A stretch of DNA of 64,000 bases. Source: Vibrio chagasii (GTDB lineage: Bacteria > Pseudomonadota > Gammaproteobacteria > Enterobacterales > Vibrionaceae). The stretch spans positions 222,879 to 286,878 of the forward strand of contig NZ_MSCI01000002.1 of assembly GCF_002954585.1 (NCBI RefSeq), written 5' to 3'. This document shows positions 1-9,501 of this stretch, one piece after another. Below the pieces are notes generated by a model. The model did not search any database. It saw only the letters and a program-made list of their open reading frames with translations, and was not told the DNA's origin. Within the stretch, counting starts at the first letter, position 1, and each line of letters starts with the position of its first letter. The position numbers and the translations under genes are program-made.

Positions 1-214
1 ACCTACGGTATGGGCACTGGCTGACGTATCGATGGGTCTAATGGCGATTGTTAACTTGGTGGCGATTATCTTGCTGTCAGGTATCGTTATTAAGCTAGCG
101 AAGGATTACAACCGCCAACTTGACGCGGGTAAAGTACCGACATTTGATGCAAATGACTTCCCTGAGCTTAAGTCTCAACTGGAAGATGGTATTTGGGACA
201 ACCAAAAGAAGTAA
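1..214 (+). CDS. Sodium:alanine (AGCS family) symporter, C-terminal fragment
   Basis: Only the last 70 codons are inside the window; the open frame enters from the left edge (first whole codon at base 2) and stops at 212-214. The visible part reads VWALADVSMGLMAIVNLVAI, then one hydrophobic helix and a charged cytoplasmic tail ending DGIWDNQKK. This is the typical last membrane segment and tail of AGCS Na+/alanine(glycine) symporters, inner-membrane carriers that import small neutral amino acids with sodium. An ATG at 32 lies in frame but is internal, because the family motif continues upstream of it. A strong terminator follows at 256-285. The family call rests on a short piece. Confidence 0.75.
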   Translation, partial: PTVWALADVSMGLMAIVNLVAIILLSGIVIKLAKDYNRQLDAGKVPTFDANDFPELKSQLEDGIWDNQKK

Positions 215-255
215 TCTTGTTGGAGCGATAAAGCGCTTATCCTAAAACAACTGCA

Positions 256-285
256 AAGGCTAAGGTTTCGACCTTAGCCTTTTTC
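256..285 (+). terminator. Rho-independent terminator after the AGCS symporter
   Basis: Perfect 11-bp stem (AAGGCTAAGGT / ACCTTAGCCTT) with a TTCG tetraloop, followed by a run of T. It closes the symporter transcript before yaaA. Confidence 0.9.
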
Positions 286-437
286 TTTGCCTACTTTTTC
301 GTTCTCAGCGGCTTTTGATGATTGAAAGTGGGTGGTTATAATCATCTATCAAAGTAATAGGAAGAGTCATAAAGACAAGTTGATGTTTTTTCTATACTCT
401 AGCAGCATCCAGTTAGATAACCGATTAGGGTAAAGTT

Positions 438-1214
438 ATGTTAGTTGTCGTGTCTCCAGCCAAAACACTTGATTACGAATCACCATTAGCGACAGAACGC
501 TTTAGTCAGCCTGAGTTTGTTGAACACTCTGCTGAACTGATTGAAGAGTGCCGCAAGCTGACACCAGTAGATGTCTCTGCATTGATGAAAGTGAGCGATA
601 AGATCGCAGGGTTGAACGTAGCGCGCTTTGAGCAGTGGAGCGAAACTTTTACCCAAGAGAATGCACGTCAAGCCATCCTTGCTTTCAAAGGTGATGTATA
701 CACAGGCCTAGACGCTGAAACACTGTCGGATGAAGATTTTGACTATGCGCAGAACCACCTGCGTATGCTTTCTGGTCTTTACGGCTTACTAAAGCCACTT
801 GATTTGATGCAACCTTACCGTCTAGAAATGGGCACGCGTTTAGCGAATGCTCGCGGTACTAACTTGTACCAGTTCTGGGGCAATATCATCACAGACAAGC
901 TGAATGAAGCGCTGAATGCTCAAGGCGACAATGTGCTGATCAACCTAGCATCTAACGAGTACTTCAAAGCGGTAAAACCAAAGAACTTGGATGGCCAAGT
1001 GATTACACCGGTATTCAAAGACTGCAAGAACGGTCAATACAAGGTGATCAGTTTCTACGCGAAAAAGGCGCGCGGCATGATGGCTCGCTACATCATTGAG
1101 AACAAAGTGGACTCAATTGAAGCACTGACTAAGTTTGATACCGCGGGTTACTACTTCGTAGAAGAAGAGTCGAATGCGAAAGAGCTTGTCTTCAAGCGTG
1201 AAGAGCAAAACTAG
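438..1214 (+). CDS. yaaA: Peroxide stress resistance protein YaaA (UPF0246)
   Basis: A 258-residue protein starting [16 protein letters not shown], the diagnostic N-terminus of the YaaA/DUF328 family. Further family blocks are visible: [26 protein letters not shown] in the middle and [18 protein letters not shown] near the end. In E. coli, YaaA belongs to the OxyR response and limits free iron and oxidative DNA damage during hydrogen peroxide stress; that role is known from the family, not from this sequence. The full length matches the family (about 257 residues). It has its own upstream gap of about 150 bp and a downstream terminator shared with the convergent srmB, so it is probably monocistronic. 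Confidence 0.95.
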   Translation: MLVVVSPAKTLDYESPLATERFSQPEFVEHSAELIEECRKLTPVDVSALMKVSDKIAGLNVARFEQWSETFTQENARQAILAFKGDVYTGLDAETLSDEDFDYAQNHLRMLSGLYGLLKPLDLMQPYRLEMGTRLANARGTNLYQFWGNIITDKLNEALNAQGDNVLINLASNEYFKAVKPKNLDGQVITPVFKDCKNGQYKVISFYAKKARGMMARYIIENKVDSIEALTKFDTAGYYFVEEESNAKELVFKREEQN

Positions 1215-1269
1215 GCGTTATTGATTCGAGGTAGTCGCGCTTTAAGGCGAGATACCAACTAGATATAGA

Positions 1270-1303
1270 AAAGCCCCATGCAGTTCGCTGCGTGGGGCTT
1301 TTT
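1270..1303. terminator. Bidirectional terminator between yaaA and srmB
   Basis: Stem AAGCCCCATGCAG / CTGCGTGGGGCTT with a TTCG loop, flanked by A-rich sequence on the left and a T-run on the right. It can terminate yaaA on the plus strand and srmB on the minus strand. Confidence 0.85.
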
Positions 1304-1328
1304 GTTGAATCATTCAAAAGTTAGCAGA

Positions 1329-2594
1329 TTACTTTTTCTTTGCAGCTTTCTTTTTCTTGGCGATTTTTTTCTTCTTCGCGAGCTTCTGCTTCTCTAATGC
1401 TTTCTTATCTTCTTTCTTTGGTTTCTTTTTCTTCGTTACCGTGGCTTTCTTGTGCGTTGGACGCATGCCTTCAACGAAGCGCTCTTTGATTGCTTCTTTG
1501 GTGTAACGAGCAACGCGTTCAATCATCAATTGATCGTGCGCTTCGATTAGAGAAACCGCATTACCTTTTTTACCAGCACGAGCCGTACGGCCAATTCGGT
1601 GTAGGTACACATCAGCTGTGCGTGGCATGTCGTAGTTAATTACGTGGCTTACATCTGGAAGGTCTATACCACGAGCCGCTACGTCAGTTGCTAGCAGTAC
1701 GTTTACAGTGCCATCACGGAAACGAGCAATCGCATTGTTACGACGATCTTGAGGCATCTCGCCTTGAATCCAAGCACATGGAATCTGAGCGCTCTCTAGT
1801 AGTGCGCGCAGGTCACCTAAGCGCTCACGAGTCTTTAAGAAGACGATACTACGCTCAGCTTCTTTAGTAATGATGTGTTTTAGCAGCTCGAGCTTATGCT
1901 CTGCTGTGTCTGCACGGTGATACCACTGAGTAATCTTTTTACGCTCACGCAGTGATGATTTTGCATCGATCTCTGCTGGGTTGTTCAGTAGGTCTTCAGT
2001 GAAACCTTCAACACCTTTACCTTCTAGCGTTGCTGAGAAAAGTAAAGTTTGCTTACGCCAGCGACACTCTGCAGATAGGCGATCAACAACAGGACCAAAG
2101 CCCATGTCTAGCATGCGGTCTGCTTCATCTAGGATCAGCCATTCAATTGCACGACAATCAAAGCGCTCAGCTTCGATGTATTCCATTAGGCGGCCTGGAG
2201 TCGCAACAACGATGTCTTGGGTAGTGCCAAGAATGTCTGCGTGCTCTTGGTACATCACACCACCAGTGATGGTGAAGATGTTCAGTGCAGTGTATTTCGC
2301 AAGCTCACGAGCTTGGTCAGTGATCTGCATTGCTAGCTCACGCGTTGGTGTCAGGATAAGCATACGAGCAGGGCCCGCTTTCTTACGAGGGAAATCCTGA
2401 AGGTACTGCAGTGCTGGCAGTACGAATGATGCTGTTTTACCTGTACCTGTTGGCGCAGATGCCAAAACGTCTCTTCCATCTAACGCTTGTGGGATTGCTT
2501 CAGCTTGTATCTGTGTTGGGCGTTCGTAGCCCATTTCGTCAATTGCTTTAAGCAGCTCTTGGTTTAGATCGAGTTCTGCAAAGGTTCTGATCAC
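1329..2594 (-). CDS. srmB: ATP-dependent DEAD-box RNA helicase SrmB
   Basis: A 421-residue DEAD-box helicase. In order: Q motif PTQIQ near residue 26, Walker A SAPTGTGKT (46-54), PTREL (83-87), TPGR near 132, DEAD (156-159), SAT (187-189), then in the second RecA-like domain ARGID and HRIGRTARAG. SrmB helps early assembly of the 50S ribosomal subunit, notably at low temperature. Assignment to SrmB rather than RhlE or DeaD rests on the N-terminus and on the neighbouring trmN (yfiC), which also sits next to srmB in E. coli. The last ~40 residues are extremely lysine-rich (KKKK blocks), a plausible non-specific RNA-binding tail. It is transcribed in the same direction as trmN, 107 bp downstream of it. 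Confidence 0.93.
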   Translation of the reverse strand: MIRTFAELDLNQELLKAIDEMGYERPTQIQAEAIPQALDGRDVLASAPTGTGKTASFVLPALQYLQDFPRKKAGPARMLILTPTRELAMQITDQARELAKYTALNIFTITGGVMYQEHADILGTTQDIVVATPGRLMEYIEAERFDCRAIEWLILDEADRMLDMGFGPVVDRLSAECRWRKQTLLFSATLEGKGVEGFTEDLLNNPAEIDAKSSLRERKKITQWYHRADTAEHKLELLKHIITKEAERSIVFLKTRERLGDLRALLESAQIPCAWIQGEMPQDRRNNAIARFRDGTVNVLLATDVAARGIDLPDVSHVINYDMPRTADVYLHRIGRTARAGKKGNAVSLIEAHDQLMIERVARYTKEAIKERFVEGMRPTHKKATVTKKKKPKKEDKKALEKQKLAKKKKIAKKKKAAKKK

Positions 2595-2701
2595 TGTTGT
2601 TTCTCCACAAGCAATAAATGTTTCTGCCTCAAAAAGCAGACGATAAAAAAGAGTAGTCGGACATTATAGAAGCATTAGTGATTAGGATCACATGGTATTT
2701 G

Positions 2702-3430
2702 CTACATCTTGAGATAAAAATCTTTGGTAAGTGCAATAAATGCCTCGCTATAACCACCTTGATGGTGAATGGTAAGCGATTCACACTGCAAATCTTGCTC
2801 GCATGCAGGATCTTTCGATAACTCAAAAAGAATTCGACTTGCGGGTTTCTTGTCTGTTGTTTTGACATCAAGACGCTTAGCTAAGTGCCAACCGCACTGT
2901 TTAGCAAGCTTGATGAAACCTTCTCCCTCAGGCGTTGGCAGTATAAAACTGGCCGTCGCAGTTTCGGTTGTGATCTCGAAACATCGCTTGGCAAGTTGCA
3001 GGTGATCCAAGCTGTCAGTGTGTCTAGCAGTTGCTCTTTGGCTCTGCTGTGATTGCTCTCCTGAGTTGAAGTAGGGTGGGTTGCAGATTATCGCGTCAAA
3101 CTTTTTCGGAAAGTCGGTGGTGAGCACGCTGCCATCATGCAGAGTGATGCGATCTTGCCATGGAGACTGCTCAATATTAATGGTCGCAGCTTCAATCGCG
3201 TGTGGGTCAATATCGATCGCGGAGATCGAGACGTCTGTAAAACGCTGCGCGGCCATCAAAGCCAAAAGCCCGGTGCCTGTTCCAATATCGAGTGCCAAGG
3301 ACTTAGGCGCAATGCTTACCCATGCGCCAAGTAGTACACCATCGGTACTGACTTGCATACCGCTTTGCCCACCGTAAATTGAGAATTGCTTAAAATTGAA
3401 GCTTTTAGTCTGCACGATTTTGTCTTTCAT
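2702..3430 (-). CDS. trmN: tRNA1(Val) (adenine-37-N6)-methyltransferase TrmN6
   Basis: A 242-residue class I SAM-dependent methyltransferase. The SAM-binding loop DIGTGTG is at 48-54, an acidic residue cluster AIDIDP at 71-76, and the N6-adenine/amine catalytic motif NPPY at 117-120. E. coli YfiC/TrmN6 methylates A37 of tRNA1(Val), next to the anticodon. Length and start ([11 protein letters not shown]) match the family, and the neighbour srmB supports the assignment. The older symbol is yfiC. Confidence 0.92.
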   Translation of the reverse strand: MKDKIVQTKSFNFKQFSIYGGQSGMQVSTDGVLLGAWVSIAPKSLALDIGTGTGLLALMAAQRFTDVSISAIDIDPHAIEAATINIEQSPWQDRITLHDGSVLTTDFPKKFDAIICNPPYFNSGEQSQQSQRATARHTDSLDHLQLAKRCFEITTETATASFILPTPEGEGFIKLAKQCGWHLAKRLDVKTTDKKPASRILFELSKDPACEQDLQCESLTIHHQGGYSEAFIALTKDFYLKM

Positions 3431-3744
3431 GAATGTTCTGAGTATCGAGATATTTTAAGTGATTAGCTCTAATGTTAACCATTCGTATGGATCAATGTTC
3501 TGCTTGATAAGCTATTGTTGTGAATTATGGTTAGTTTATAATTGTGGCTATTTTTTTATATCCAGTGGAATCCACTGCTTTTGGTTGATATATGCAAATT
3601 TATATGGTGTTTTTGTGTGGTGACTTGCAGCTAGCCAAGTGTTTCGTCATTATGCGCGACTATTTTATAGATTGAGTGGCAGCTTTTCGCTGTAACATTC
3701 ACGTAAGCACAACATAAATTCATAAATATAATTAAGGATTATCT
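3431..3744. other. Intergenic region between trmN and brnQ
   Basis: 314 bp of AT-rich, non-coding sequence separating the divergent trmN and brnQ. It must contain both promoters, but I cannot single out one convincing -35/-10 pair or operator. A good ribosome binding site (AAGGA) ends about 7 bases before the brnQ GTG. Confidence 0.6.
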
Positions 3745-5058
3745 GTGAAACAGAGTCTAAAACTAACAGATATAATGGCATTGGGCTTTATGCTTTTTGC
3801 GTTTTTCTTGGGTGCGGGTAACATCATCTTCCCACCTCTAGCTGGCCAATTGGCTGGTGATCACTTTTTTCCAGCGATGTCTGGTTTCCTGCTGACTGCC
3901 GTTGGTCTGCCGTTAATCACTATCGTAGCCGTTGCACTTGCGGGTGGCTCTTGGGATCATCTAACTAAAGATCTTCCTAAGAAAGCAGCGACTATCATGG
4001 CTGTGTTGATCTTCATTATCATCGGTCCTGCATTTGCTGCACCACGTACCGGCCTTGTTGCTTATGAGATGGCGGTGAAACCGTTCTTCATTGATGCCTC
4101 TCAAGCTCACCTAACATTCTTTTCTATCGCATTTTTTGTGGTTGCCATGTTCTTCTCATGGTCTCAAGGTAAGCTAATTGACGTTATCGGCAAGGTTCTA
4201 ACACCAGCACTTTTCATCGGTTTAGTTGTACTGGCGGTTGCTGTATTTGTTAACCCTCAGGGCGATATTCTTGGTGCTCACGGTGAATACATCACTCAGC
4301 CATTAACAAAAGGTTTCCTTGAAGGTTACAACACCATGGATACTTTTGCTTCACTGATGTTTGGTATGCTGATTGTGGACTCTATCCGCAGCAAAGGCAT
4401 CACTGACCGTGCAGCAACGACTAAGTACCTGATCAGCGCAGGTTGTATTGCTGCGGCGGGTCTAGCATTCGTTTACATTTCTCTGTTCTACCTGGGCGCA
4501 ACTAGCGCAACAGTAGCTGCGGGTGCTGACAACGGCGGTGCGATCTTAAGCCTATACGTTCAATCACTGTTTGGTCCTTCAGGTCAGCTAGTGCTTTCTG
4601 TCATCGTACTACTAGCGTGTCTAACAACAGCGATTGGCCTTGTGTCTGCGTGTTCTGACTACTTCAGTTCACTAACGCCGCTGTCTTACAAAACTTGGGT
4701 AATCATCAACGGTGTTGCTTGTGCAACGGTAGCGAACGTTGGTCTTTCTCAGCTTATTTCTCTGTCTGTTCCTGTACTGTTTGCGCTGTACCCAGTAGCG
4801 ATCGCATTGGTAGCACTGACGTTCTTGCGTAGCCGTTTCCCTAATCCAAAAGTGGCGTACCGCGTTGTGGTATTAGTGTCATTGATGTTTGCTCTTATTG
4901 ATGGTGCGAAAGTAGCGGGTGTTGATGTATCAGCACTGAAGATGCTCCCTCTGTTCGAGATCGGTATGGGTTGGTTACTGCCAACGGCTGCAGCAATCAT
5001 CTGTATGTTCTTTGTTGGTAAGTCAGCAGAGCAAGAGATAGCAGAAGAGACGATTTAA
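3745..5058 (+). CDS. brnQ: Branched-chain amino acid transporter BrnQ (LIVCS family)
   Basis: A 437-residue inner-membrane protein with about 12 hydrophobic segments. The N-terminal signature GFMLFAFFLGAGNIIFPP is characteristic of the BrnQ/LIV-II carriers, which import leucine, isoleucine and valine with Na+ or H+. The start is GTG with an AAGGA Shine-Dalgarno upstream. It is a single-gene unit with a strong downstream terminator shared with the convergent fldB. Vibrios often carry several BrnQ paralogues, so substrate preference cannot be read here. Confidence 0.93.
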   Translation: MKQSLKLTDIMALGFMLFAFFLGAGNIIFPPLAGQLAGDHFFPAMSGFLLTAVGLPLITIVAVALAGGSWDHLTKDLPKKAATIMAVLIFIIIGPAFAAPRTGLVAYEMAVKPFFIDASQAHLTFFSIAFFVVAMFFSWSQGKLIDVIGKVLTPALFIGLVVLAVAVFVNPQGDILGAHGEYITQPLTKGFLEGYNTMDTFASLMFGMLIVDSIRSKGITDRAATTKYLISAGCIAAAGLAFVYISLFYLGATSATVAAGADNGGAILSLYVQSLFGPSGQLVLSVIVLLACLTTAIGLVSACSDYFSSLTPLSYKTWVIINGVACATVANVGLSQLISLSVPVLFALYPVAIALVALTFLRSRFPNPKVAYRVVVLVSLMFALIDGAKVAGVDVSALKMLPLFEIGMGWLLPTAAAIICMFFVGKSAEQEIAEETI

Positions 5059-5098
5059 TCTCTGATTGAGATTAGATAGTTATTCTGGATGACATAGA

Positions 5099-5136
5099 AA
5101 AGGCCTCATTACTTCGCAGTAGTGAGGCCTTTTTGT
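5099..5136. terminator. Bidirectional terminator between brnQ and fldB
   Basis: Long stem AGGCCTCATTAC / GTAGTGAGGCCT with an A-run before and a T-run after, between the convergent brnQ and fldB. Confidence 0.85.
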
Positions 5137-5181
5137 ATTCTGTCAGTTTTGAACTGAGTAGCTTGTGGAGAGCTTTTGTAC

Positions 5182-5703
5182 TTACAGCTTCTCGCTGTAC
5201 TCAACCAGAACTTGTTCAACCCAGCTCGCTATACGCTCGTCGCTCAGTTCGTATTGTGAGTCTTCATCAAGCGCCAAGCCGACGAAATGTGATTGGTCTT
5301 CAGTGAGCGCTTTAGACGCCTCGAATTCGTAGCTGTCGTCGTTTGGCCAGAAGCCAACAAATTGAGCTCCGGCCGTTTTTAGTTCGTCATGCAATAGACC
5401 CATTGCATCCAAGAACCACTCGCCGTAACCCTCTTGGTCACCTAAGCCAAACAGTGCCACAACCTTACCTTTTACTGGTGTCGTCGCGATATCGTCCCAA
5501 AGCTCATTCCAATCTTCTTGGATTTCGCCAAAGTCCCACGTAGAAATACCCAGCAGTAATAGGTCGTAGTCTGCCATTAATGAAAGCGGAGTCTCTTTCA
5601 CGTTATGGATATCAACTAGGTCTTCACCAATAATGCCGCGAATTTTTTCTGCTGCCATTTCTGTGTAGCAGGTGGTTGAGCCGTAAAATAATCCAATTTT
5701 CAT
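5182..5703 (-). CDS. fldB: Flavodoxin FldB
   Basis: A 173-residue flavodoxin, an FMN-binding electron carrier of the cytoplasm. The N-terminus [15 protein letters not shown] has the phosphate-binding loop STTCYT (9-14); the FMN-contacting segment [14 protein letters not shown] and the loop [12 protein letters not shown] follow. FldB rather than FldA is chosen because of its position immediately divergent from xerD, the same neighbour as in E. coli (fldB-xerD-dsbC-recJ-prfB-lysS). In E. coli fldB is under SoxRS; no SoxS box was identified here. Confidence 0.9.
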   Translation of the reverse strand: MKIGLFYGSTTCYTEMAAEKIRGIIGEDLVDIHNVKETPLSLMADYDLLLLGISTWDFGEIQEDWNELWDDIATTPVKGKVVALFGLGDQEGYGEWFLDAMGLLHDELKTAGAQFVGFWPNDDSYEFEASKALTEDQSHFVGLALDEDSQYELSDERIASWVEQVLVEYSEKL

Positions 5704-5853
5704 AGCAAACTTTCGATTTTAATTTCAGATGGCGAATTCTAACCATAAATCGACTTCGATTGCAGCGATTATCCGCTCAAGGTGTAATTTTTATGGCATT
5801 CATATTTGCTCTGGCATACTCTCAAAACAGTTTCCAATATTGTGAGTAACACT

Positions 5854-6768
5854 ATGCAGTCGCCGCAAGGGCAGAGCGCAGACCACGGTCTAGTTGAGCA
5901 GTTTTTAGATGCTATGTGGATGGAGCGAGGGTTATCAGAGAATACTCTTGTCTCGTATCGTACTGATTTATCCAAACTATTAACTTGGATGGAACAGAAT
6001 AATTATCGCCTCGACTTTATTAGTCTGTCTGGGTTACAGGATTACCAAAGCTGGTTGGTTGATGCGGATTTTAAGCAGACCTCCCGTGCACGGATGTTGT
6101 CGGCGATTCGTCGTTTGTTCCAATACCTGCATCGTGAGAAAGTCAGAGCGGATGATCCGAGTGCGTTGTTGATCAGCCCTAAGCTGCCACAACGTCTGCC
6201 AAAAGACCTAAGTGAAGAGCAAGTGGATGCTTTGCTCGATGCGCCCGATCCGAATGACCCGATTGAACTTCGCGATAAGGCGATGCTTGAGTTATTATAT
6301 GCAACCGGTTTGCGTGTTACGGAGCTGGTCAGCCTGACGATGGAAAACATCAGCCTAAGACAGGGCGTGGTGCGTGTTATTGGTAAAGGCGGTAAAGAGC
6401 GCTTGGTGCCAATGGGCGAAAATGCTGTGGACTGGATTGAGAGTTTTATCGAACAAGGGCGACCGCAACTGCTTGGTGAAAACAGCTCAGATGTGGTTTT
6501 TCCAAGTAAGCGAGCTAAGCAAATGACCCGTCAGACGTTTTGGTATCGTATTAAGCATTACGCGATTGTCGCGGGTATTGACACAGAATTGCTGTCCCCG
6601 CACGTTTTAAGACACGCTTTTGCTACTCATTTACTGAACTATGGTGCCGATCTTAGGGTCGTACAGATGTTGCTTGGGCATAGTGACTTATCGACAACCC
6701 AAATTTATACTCACGTGGCGACCGAAAGGCTGAAGCAAATTCATACTCAGCATCACCCACGTGCTTAA
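5854..6768 (+). CDS. xerD: Site-specific tyrosine recombinase XerD
   Basis: A 304-residue tyrosine recombinase that, with XerC, resolves chromosome dimers at dif. N-terminal SAM-like core-binding domain (about 10-100) is followed by the catalytic domain with the expected R (GLRVTEL), K (GKGGKER), H-x-x-R (SPHVLRHAFATHL), H (LGHSDLSTTQ) and nucleophile Y (IYTHV). The open frame extends upstream to a TTG at 5806, but homology to E. coli XerD begins just after the ATG at 5854, so that start is preferred. It heads the conserved xerD-dsbC-recJ-prfB-lysS series, with dsbC only 26 bp downstream. Confidence 0.95.
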   Translation: MQSPQGQSADHGLVEQFLDAMWMERGLSENTLVSYRTDLSKLLTWMEQNNYRLDFISLSGLQDYQSWLVDADFKQTSRARMLSAIRRLFQYLHREKVRADDPSALLISPKLPQRLPKDLSEEQVDALLDAPDPNDPIELRDKAMLELLYATGLRVTELVSLTMENISLRQGVVRVIGKGGKERLVPMGENAVDWIESFIEQGRPQLLGENSSDVVFPSKRAKQMTRQTFWYRIKHYAIVAGIDTELLSPHVLRHAFATHLLNYGADLRVVQMLLGHSDLSTTQIYTHVATERLKQIHTQHHPRA

Positions 6769-6794
6769 ATCCATTTATTTTTAAGGTGAACTTA

Positions 6795-7574
6795 ATGAGC
6801 GTATTACGCCGTCTTCCTCTATTAGCGCTACCGCTGATGATCACTGCATGTAATGCATCAGAAGCGAAAGTAGAACAAACCACAACAGCTGCAGAGGTTG
6901 CTTCAGCTCAAGACATTGATACCGCAGCGCTAACCAAGCGTTTTGAAAAAATCGGCATCAAGGTTAATAAGATTGTTCCTTCGGATATTGATGGCCTGCT
7001 AGAGATTCAAACCAACAGTGGCATTATCTTCTCATCTCCAGCGGGCGATCATTTTTTAGCGGGTACACTTTACTCTCTGGATGAGAACGGCAAATTCAGC
7101 GATGTATTGGCAGAGCGTCAAGCGCCTATCAATGCTGAGAAAGTAGCGGCACTGTCTGATACGGCTATCGAATACAAAGCAGATAACGAAAAGTATGTTG
7201 TGACAGTGTTTACTGACATCACGTGTGGCTACTGTGTTCGTCTACACAGCCAGATGCAGGGCTACAATGACCTCGGTATCACGGTGCGTTACATGGCATA
7301 CCCACGTCAAGGTGGTACAGGCCAAGTGGCAGACCAAATGGCGGCTATCTGGGCTTCTGACGATCCAAAAGCTGCAATGCACAATGCTAAGGTAGAGCGT
7401 AAGATGCCAGCTTCAAGCAAAGACCTTGAAGAGAAGAAACAGATCATCGCTAAGCAGTACCAACTAGGCCGTGAGCTTGGTATTAATGGTACACCTGCAA
7501 TCGTATTGGCAAGCGGTGAGTTGGTGAGCGGTTACTTACCTCCAGCACAGTTGCTTCAGCGTCTAGAGCAGTAG
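6795..7574 (+). CDS. dsbC: Thiol:disulfide interchange protein DsbC
   Basis: A 259-residue periplasmic disulfide isomerase: signal sequence, N-terminal dimerisation domain (about 40-115), then a thioredoxin-like domain with active site CGYC at 144-147 and the cis-Pro loop NGTPAIV. It reshuffles wrong disulfides and is kept reduced by DsbD. The ATG at 6795 is chosen because an AAGG ribosome binding site lies 8 bases upstream; a GTG at 6786 is in frame but poorly placed. Two oddities: the signal ends in a lipobox-like ITAC (Cys19), suggesting a possible lipid anchor, and the second, structural cysteine pair of E. coli DsbC is absent (Ala and Ser at those places). The recJ gene follows after a hairpin. 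Confidence 0.93.
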   Translation: MSVLRRLPLLALPLMITACNASEAKVEQTTTAAEVASAQDIDTAALTKRFEKIGIKVNKIVPSDIDGLLEIQTNSGIIFSSPAGDHFLAGTLYSLDENGKFSDVLAERQAPINAEKVAALSDTAIEYKADNEKYVVTVFTDITCGYCVRLHSQMQGYNDLGITVRYMAYPRQGGTGQVADQMAAIWASDDPKAAMHNAKVERKMPASSKDLEEKKQIIAKQYQLGRELGINGTPAIVLASGELVSGYLPPAQLLQRLEQ

Positions 7575-7593
7575 CCTCTAGCAGAGCTGTCAC

Positions 7594-7625
7594 AGTCGCC
7601 ATCAGTTAATATGGCGACTTTATTA
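7594..7625 (+). terminator. Possible weak terminator after dsbC
   Basis: Nine-bp perfect stem AGTCGCCAT / ATGGCGACT with an 8-nt loop, followed by TTTATTACTC, an interrupted U-tract. It may attenuate rather than stop readthrough from dsbC into recJ. Confidence 0.55.
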
Positions 7626-7687
7626 CTCATTTATTCCCATGTTTTTGATTTAAGGAGTGGCCTGATTGATATCAGGCCCATTTTTAT

Positions 7688-9424
7688 ATGATAGAGATTC
7701 AACGCCGTCCTGAGGTCGACATTTCCGTTTTACCTGCTCATTTACCAGATCTGCTAAAACGCATCTATGTGAGCCGCGGAGTCAACAGTGCAGACCAACT
7801 TGAGACTGCAGCGAAAGGTCTACACTCCTATCAAAAACTGGGCGGCATTGATGCTGCCGTTGAATTGTTGTTTAAGGCGATTCAGCATCAAAAACGCATT
7901 ATTGTGGTTGGCGACTTTGATGCCGATGGAGCAACCAGCTCTGCGCTGTCGGTACTTGCGCTGCGAATGCTTGGCAGTTCAAATGTTGACTACCTTGTAC
8001 CAAACCGTTTTGAAGATGGCTATGGCCTCAGCCCTGAAGTGGTGGAACAAGCAATCGAGATTGGTGCGGAAGTGATCATGACGGTTGATAACGGTGTCTC
8101 TTCTATTGAAGGGGTGCGTTTTGCCAAAGAGAAAGGTTTAGAAGTTCTGGTCACTGACCATCACTTACCGGGCAGTGAATTACCTATGGTTGATGCGATG
8201 GTGAACCCGAATTTAGAGAGCTGTGCATTTCCGTCTAAAGCGCTCGCTGGTGTTGGCGTGGCTTTCTACCTGATGATGGCACTGTGTGTGCACATGCGTA
8301 AACTAAATTGGTTTGCTGAACGTGGCATGACAGAGCCTAAGTTGATGGAGCTGATTGACCTCGTCGCTTTAGGTACGGTTGCGGACGTGGTGCCACTTGA
8401 TGAAAACAACCGAATCTTGGTACACCAAGGCTTGCAACGTATTCGAGCGGGTAAGGCTCGTCCGGGTATTCAAGCCTTGATTGAGATTGCCAAGCGAGAT
8501 GCAAAGCGTTTGGTCGCTTCGGATTTTGGTTTTGCACTGGGCCCTCGTATCAATGCCGCAGGTCGACTTGACGACATGTCGTTTGGTGTTGAGCTGCTAA
8601 TGAGCAACAACATCCACGCTGCCCGTCGCATGGCGAGCGAGCTTGATGGTTTGAACCAGACTCGTAAAGAGATTGAAGAGGGCATGAAACAAGAAGCGAT
8701 GGCTTTTTGTGAGCGCCTTGAATTTGGTAAAGACGATCTACCTTCGGGTTTGGCACTATTCCAACGTGACTGGCACCAAGGTGTGATTGGTATTTTGGCT
8801 TCGCGTATCAAAGACAAATACCATCGCCCTGTGATTGCGTTCGCCGATGGTGGAGAAGGGAGCATTAAGGGCTCTTGCCGCTCGATACCAGGTTTGCACA
8901 TGCGCGATGCACTAGACCGTATCGACACTCAAAACCCAGGCTTGATTATTAAGTTTGGTGGTCACGCAATGGCGGCTGGCTTAACGATCATGGAAAAGGA
9001 CTTTGAGCGCTTTAGCAAACTGTTCAACGATGTTGTGAAACAAGAACTCGGAGAAACGGCACTTAAGGGCATCATCTTATCTGACGGTGAATTGTTACCT
9101 GAAGAGTTCTCTATGCACACCGCTGAGACGCTGCGCGCGGGTGGTCCTTGGGGGCAAGCATTCCCAGAGCCAATCTTCGATGGTGAGTTTAAAGTACTGC
9201 ATCAAAAGCTGGTAGGTGAAAAACACCTGAAGTTGATGTTAGAGCCACTATACAAAGGTCACCCAACCAATGTCATGATCGATGGTATCGCTTTTAATGT
9301 TGATTTACGTCGCTGGCCAGATGCTTCAGTGAAAACTGTGCATCTTGCCTATAAGCTGGATATTAACGAGTTTCGTGGTAACCAGTCATTGCAGTTAATG
9401 GTTGACCACATCGAAGCAAAATAG
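7688..9424 (+). CDS. recJ: Single-stranded-DNA-specific 5'-3' exonuclease RecJ
   Basis: A 578-residue DHH-superfamily nuclease. Motif I GDFDADG is at residues 75-81, DHH at 157-159, then the DHHA1 domain with GGHAMAAG and the C-terminal OB-like domain. RecJ degrades single-stranded DNA in the RecF recombination pathway, mismatch repair and base-excision repair. Length equals E. coli RecJ (577). The gene sits between dsbC and prfB, as in E. coli. Confidence 0.96.
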   Translation: MIEIQRRPEVDISVLPAHLPDLLKRIYVSRGVNSADQLETAAKGLHSYQKLGGIDAAVELLFKAIQHQKRIIVVGDFDADGATSSALSVLALRMLGSSNVDYLVPNRFEDGYGLSPEVVEQAIEIGAEVIMTVDNGVSSIEGVRFAKEKGLEVLVTDHHLPGSELPMVDAMVNPNLESCAFPSKALAGVGVAFYLMMALCVHMRKLNWFAERGMTEPKLMELIDLVALGTVADVVPLDENNRILVHQGLQRIRAGKARPGIQALIEIAKRDAKRLVASDFGFALGPRINAAGRLDDMSFGVELLMSNNIHAARRMASELDGLNQTRKEIEEGMKQEAMAFCERLEFGKDDLPSGLALFQRDWHQGVIGILASRIKDKYHRPVIAFADGGEGSIKGSCRSIPGLHMRDALDRIDTQNPGLIIKFGGHAMAAGLTIMEKDFERFSKLFNDVVKQELGETALKGIILSDGELLPEEFSMHTAETLRAGGPWGQAFPEPIFDGEFKVLHQKLVGEKHLKLMLEPLYKGHPTNVMIDGIAFNVDLRRWPDASVKTVHLAYKLDINEFRGNQSLQLMVDHIEAK

Positions 9425-9466
9425 CCGCTTTCACCGAGAGTACGGCTTTCATCGCACTATTCTAAT

Positions 9467-9501
9467 AACAAGCTCGGCGCCGAATTCCGGGCTTGTTTTG
9501 C
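9467..9501 (+). terminator. Probable terminator between recJ and prfB
   Basis: Stem AACAAGCTCGG / CCGGGCTTGTT (one G-U pair) with a 9-nt loop and a short TTTTG tail. A promoter for prfB would lie in the ~160 bp that follow. Confidence 0.6.

Noticed and set aside
1981..2400. Open frame of 139 codons antisense to srmB
   Set aside because: It is the mirror of a highly conserved helicase gene, has low-complexity Ser/Arg composition, and no ribosome binding site.
5806..5853. TTG-started extension of xerD
   Set aside because: No homology to XerD before the ATG at 5854 and no good Shine-Dalgarno for the TTG.
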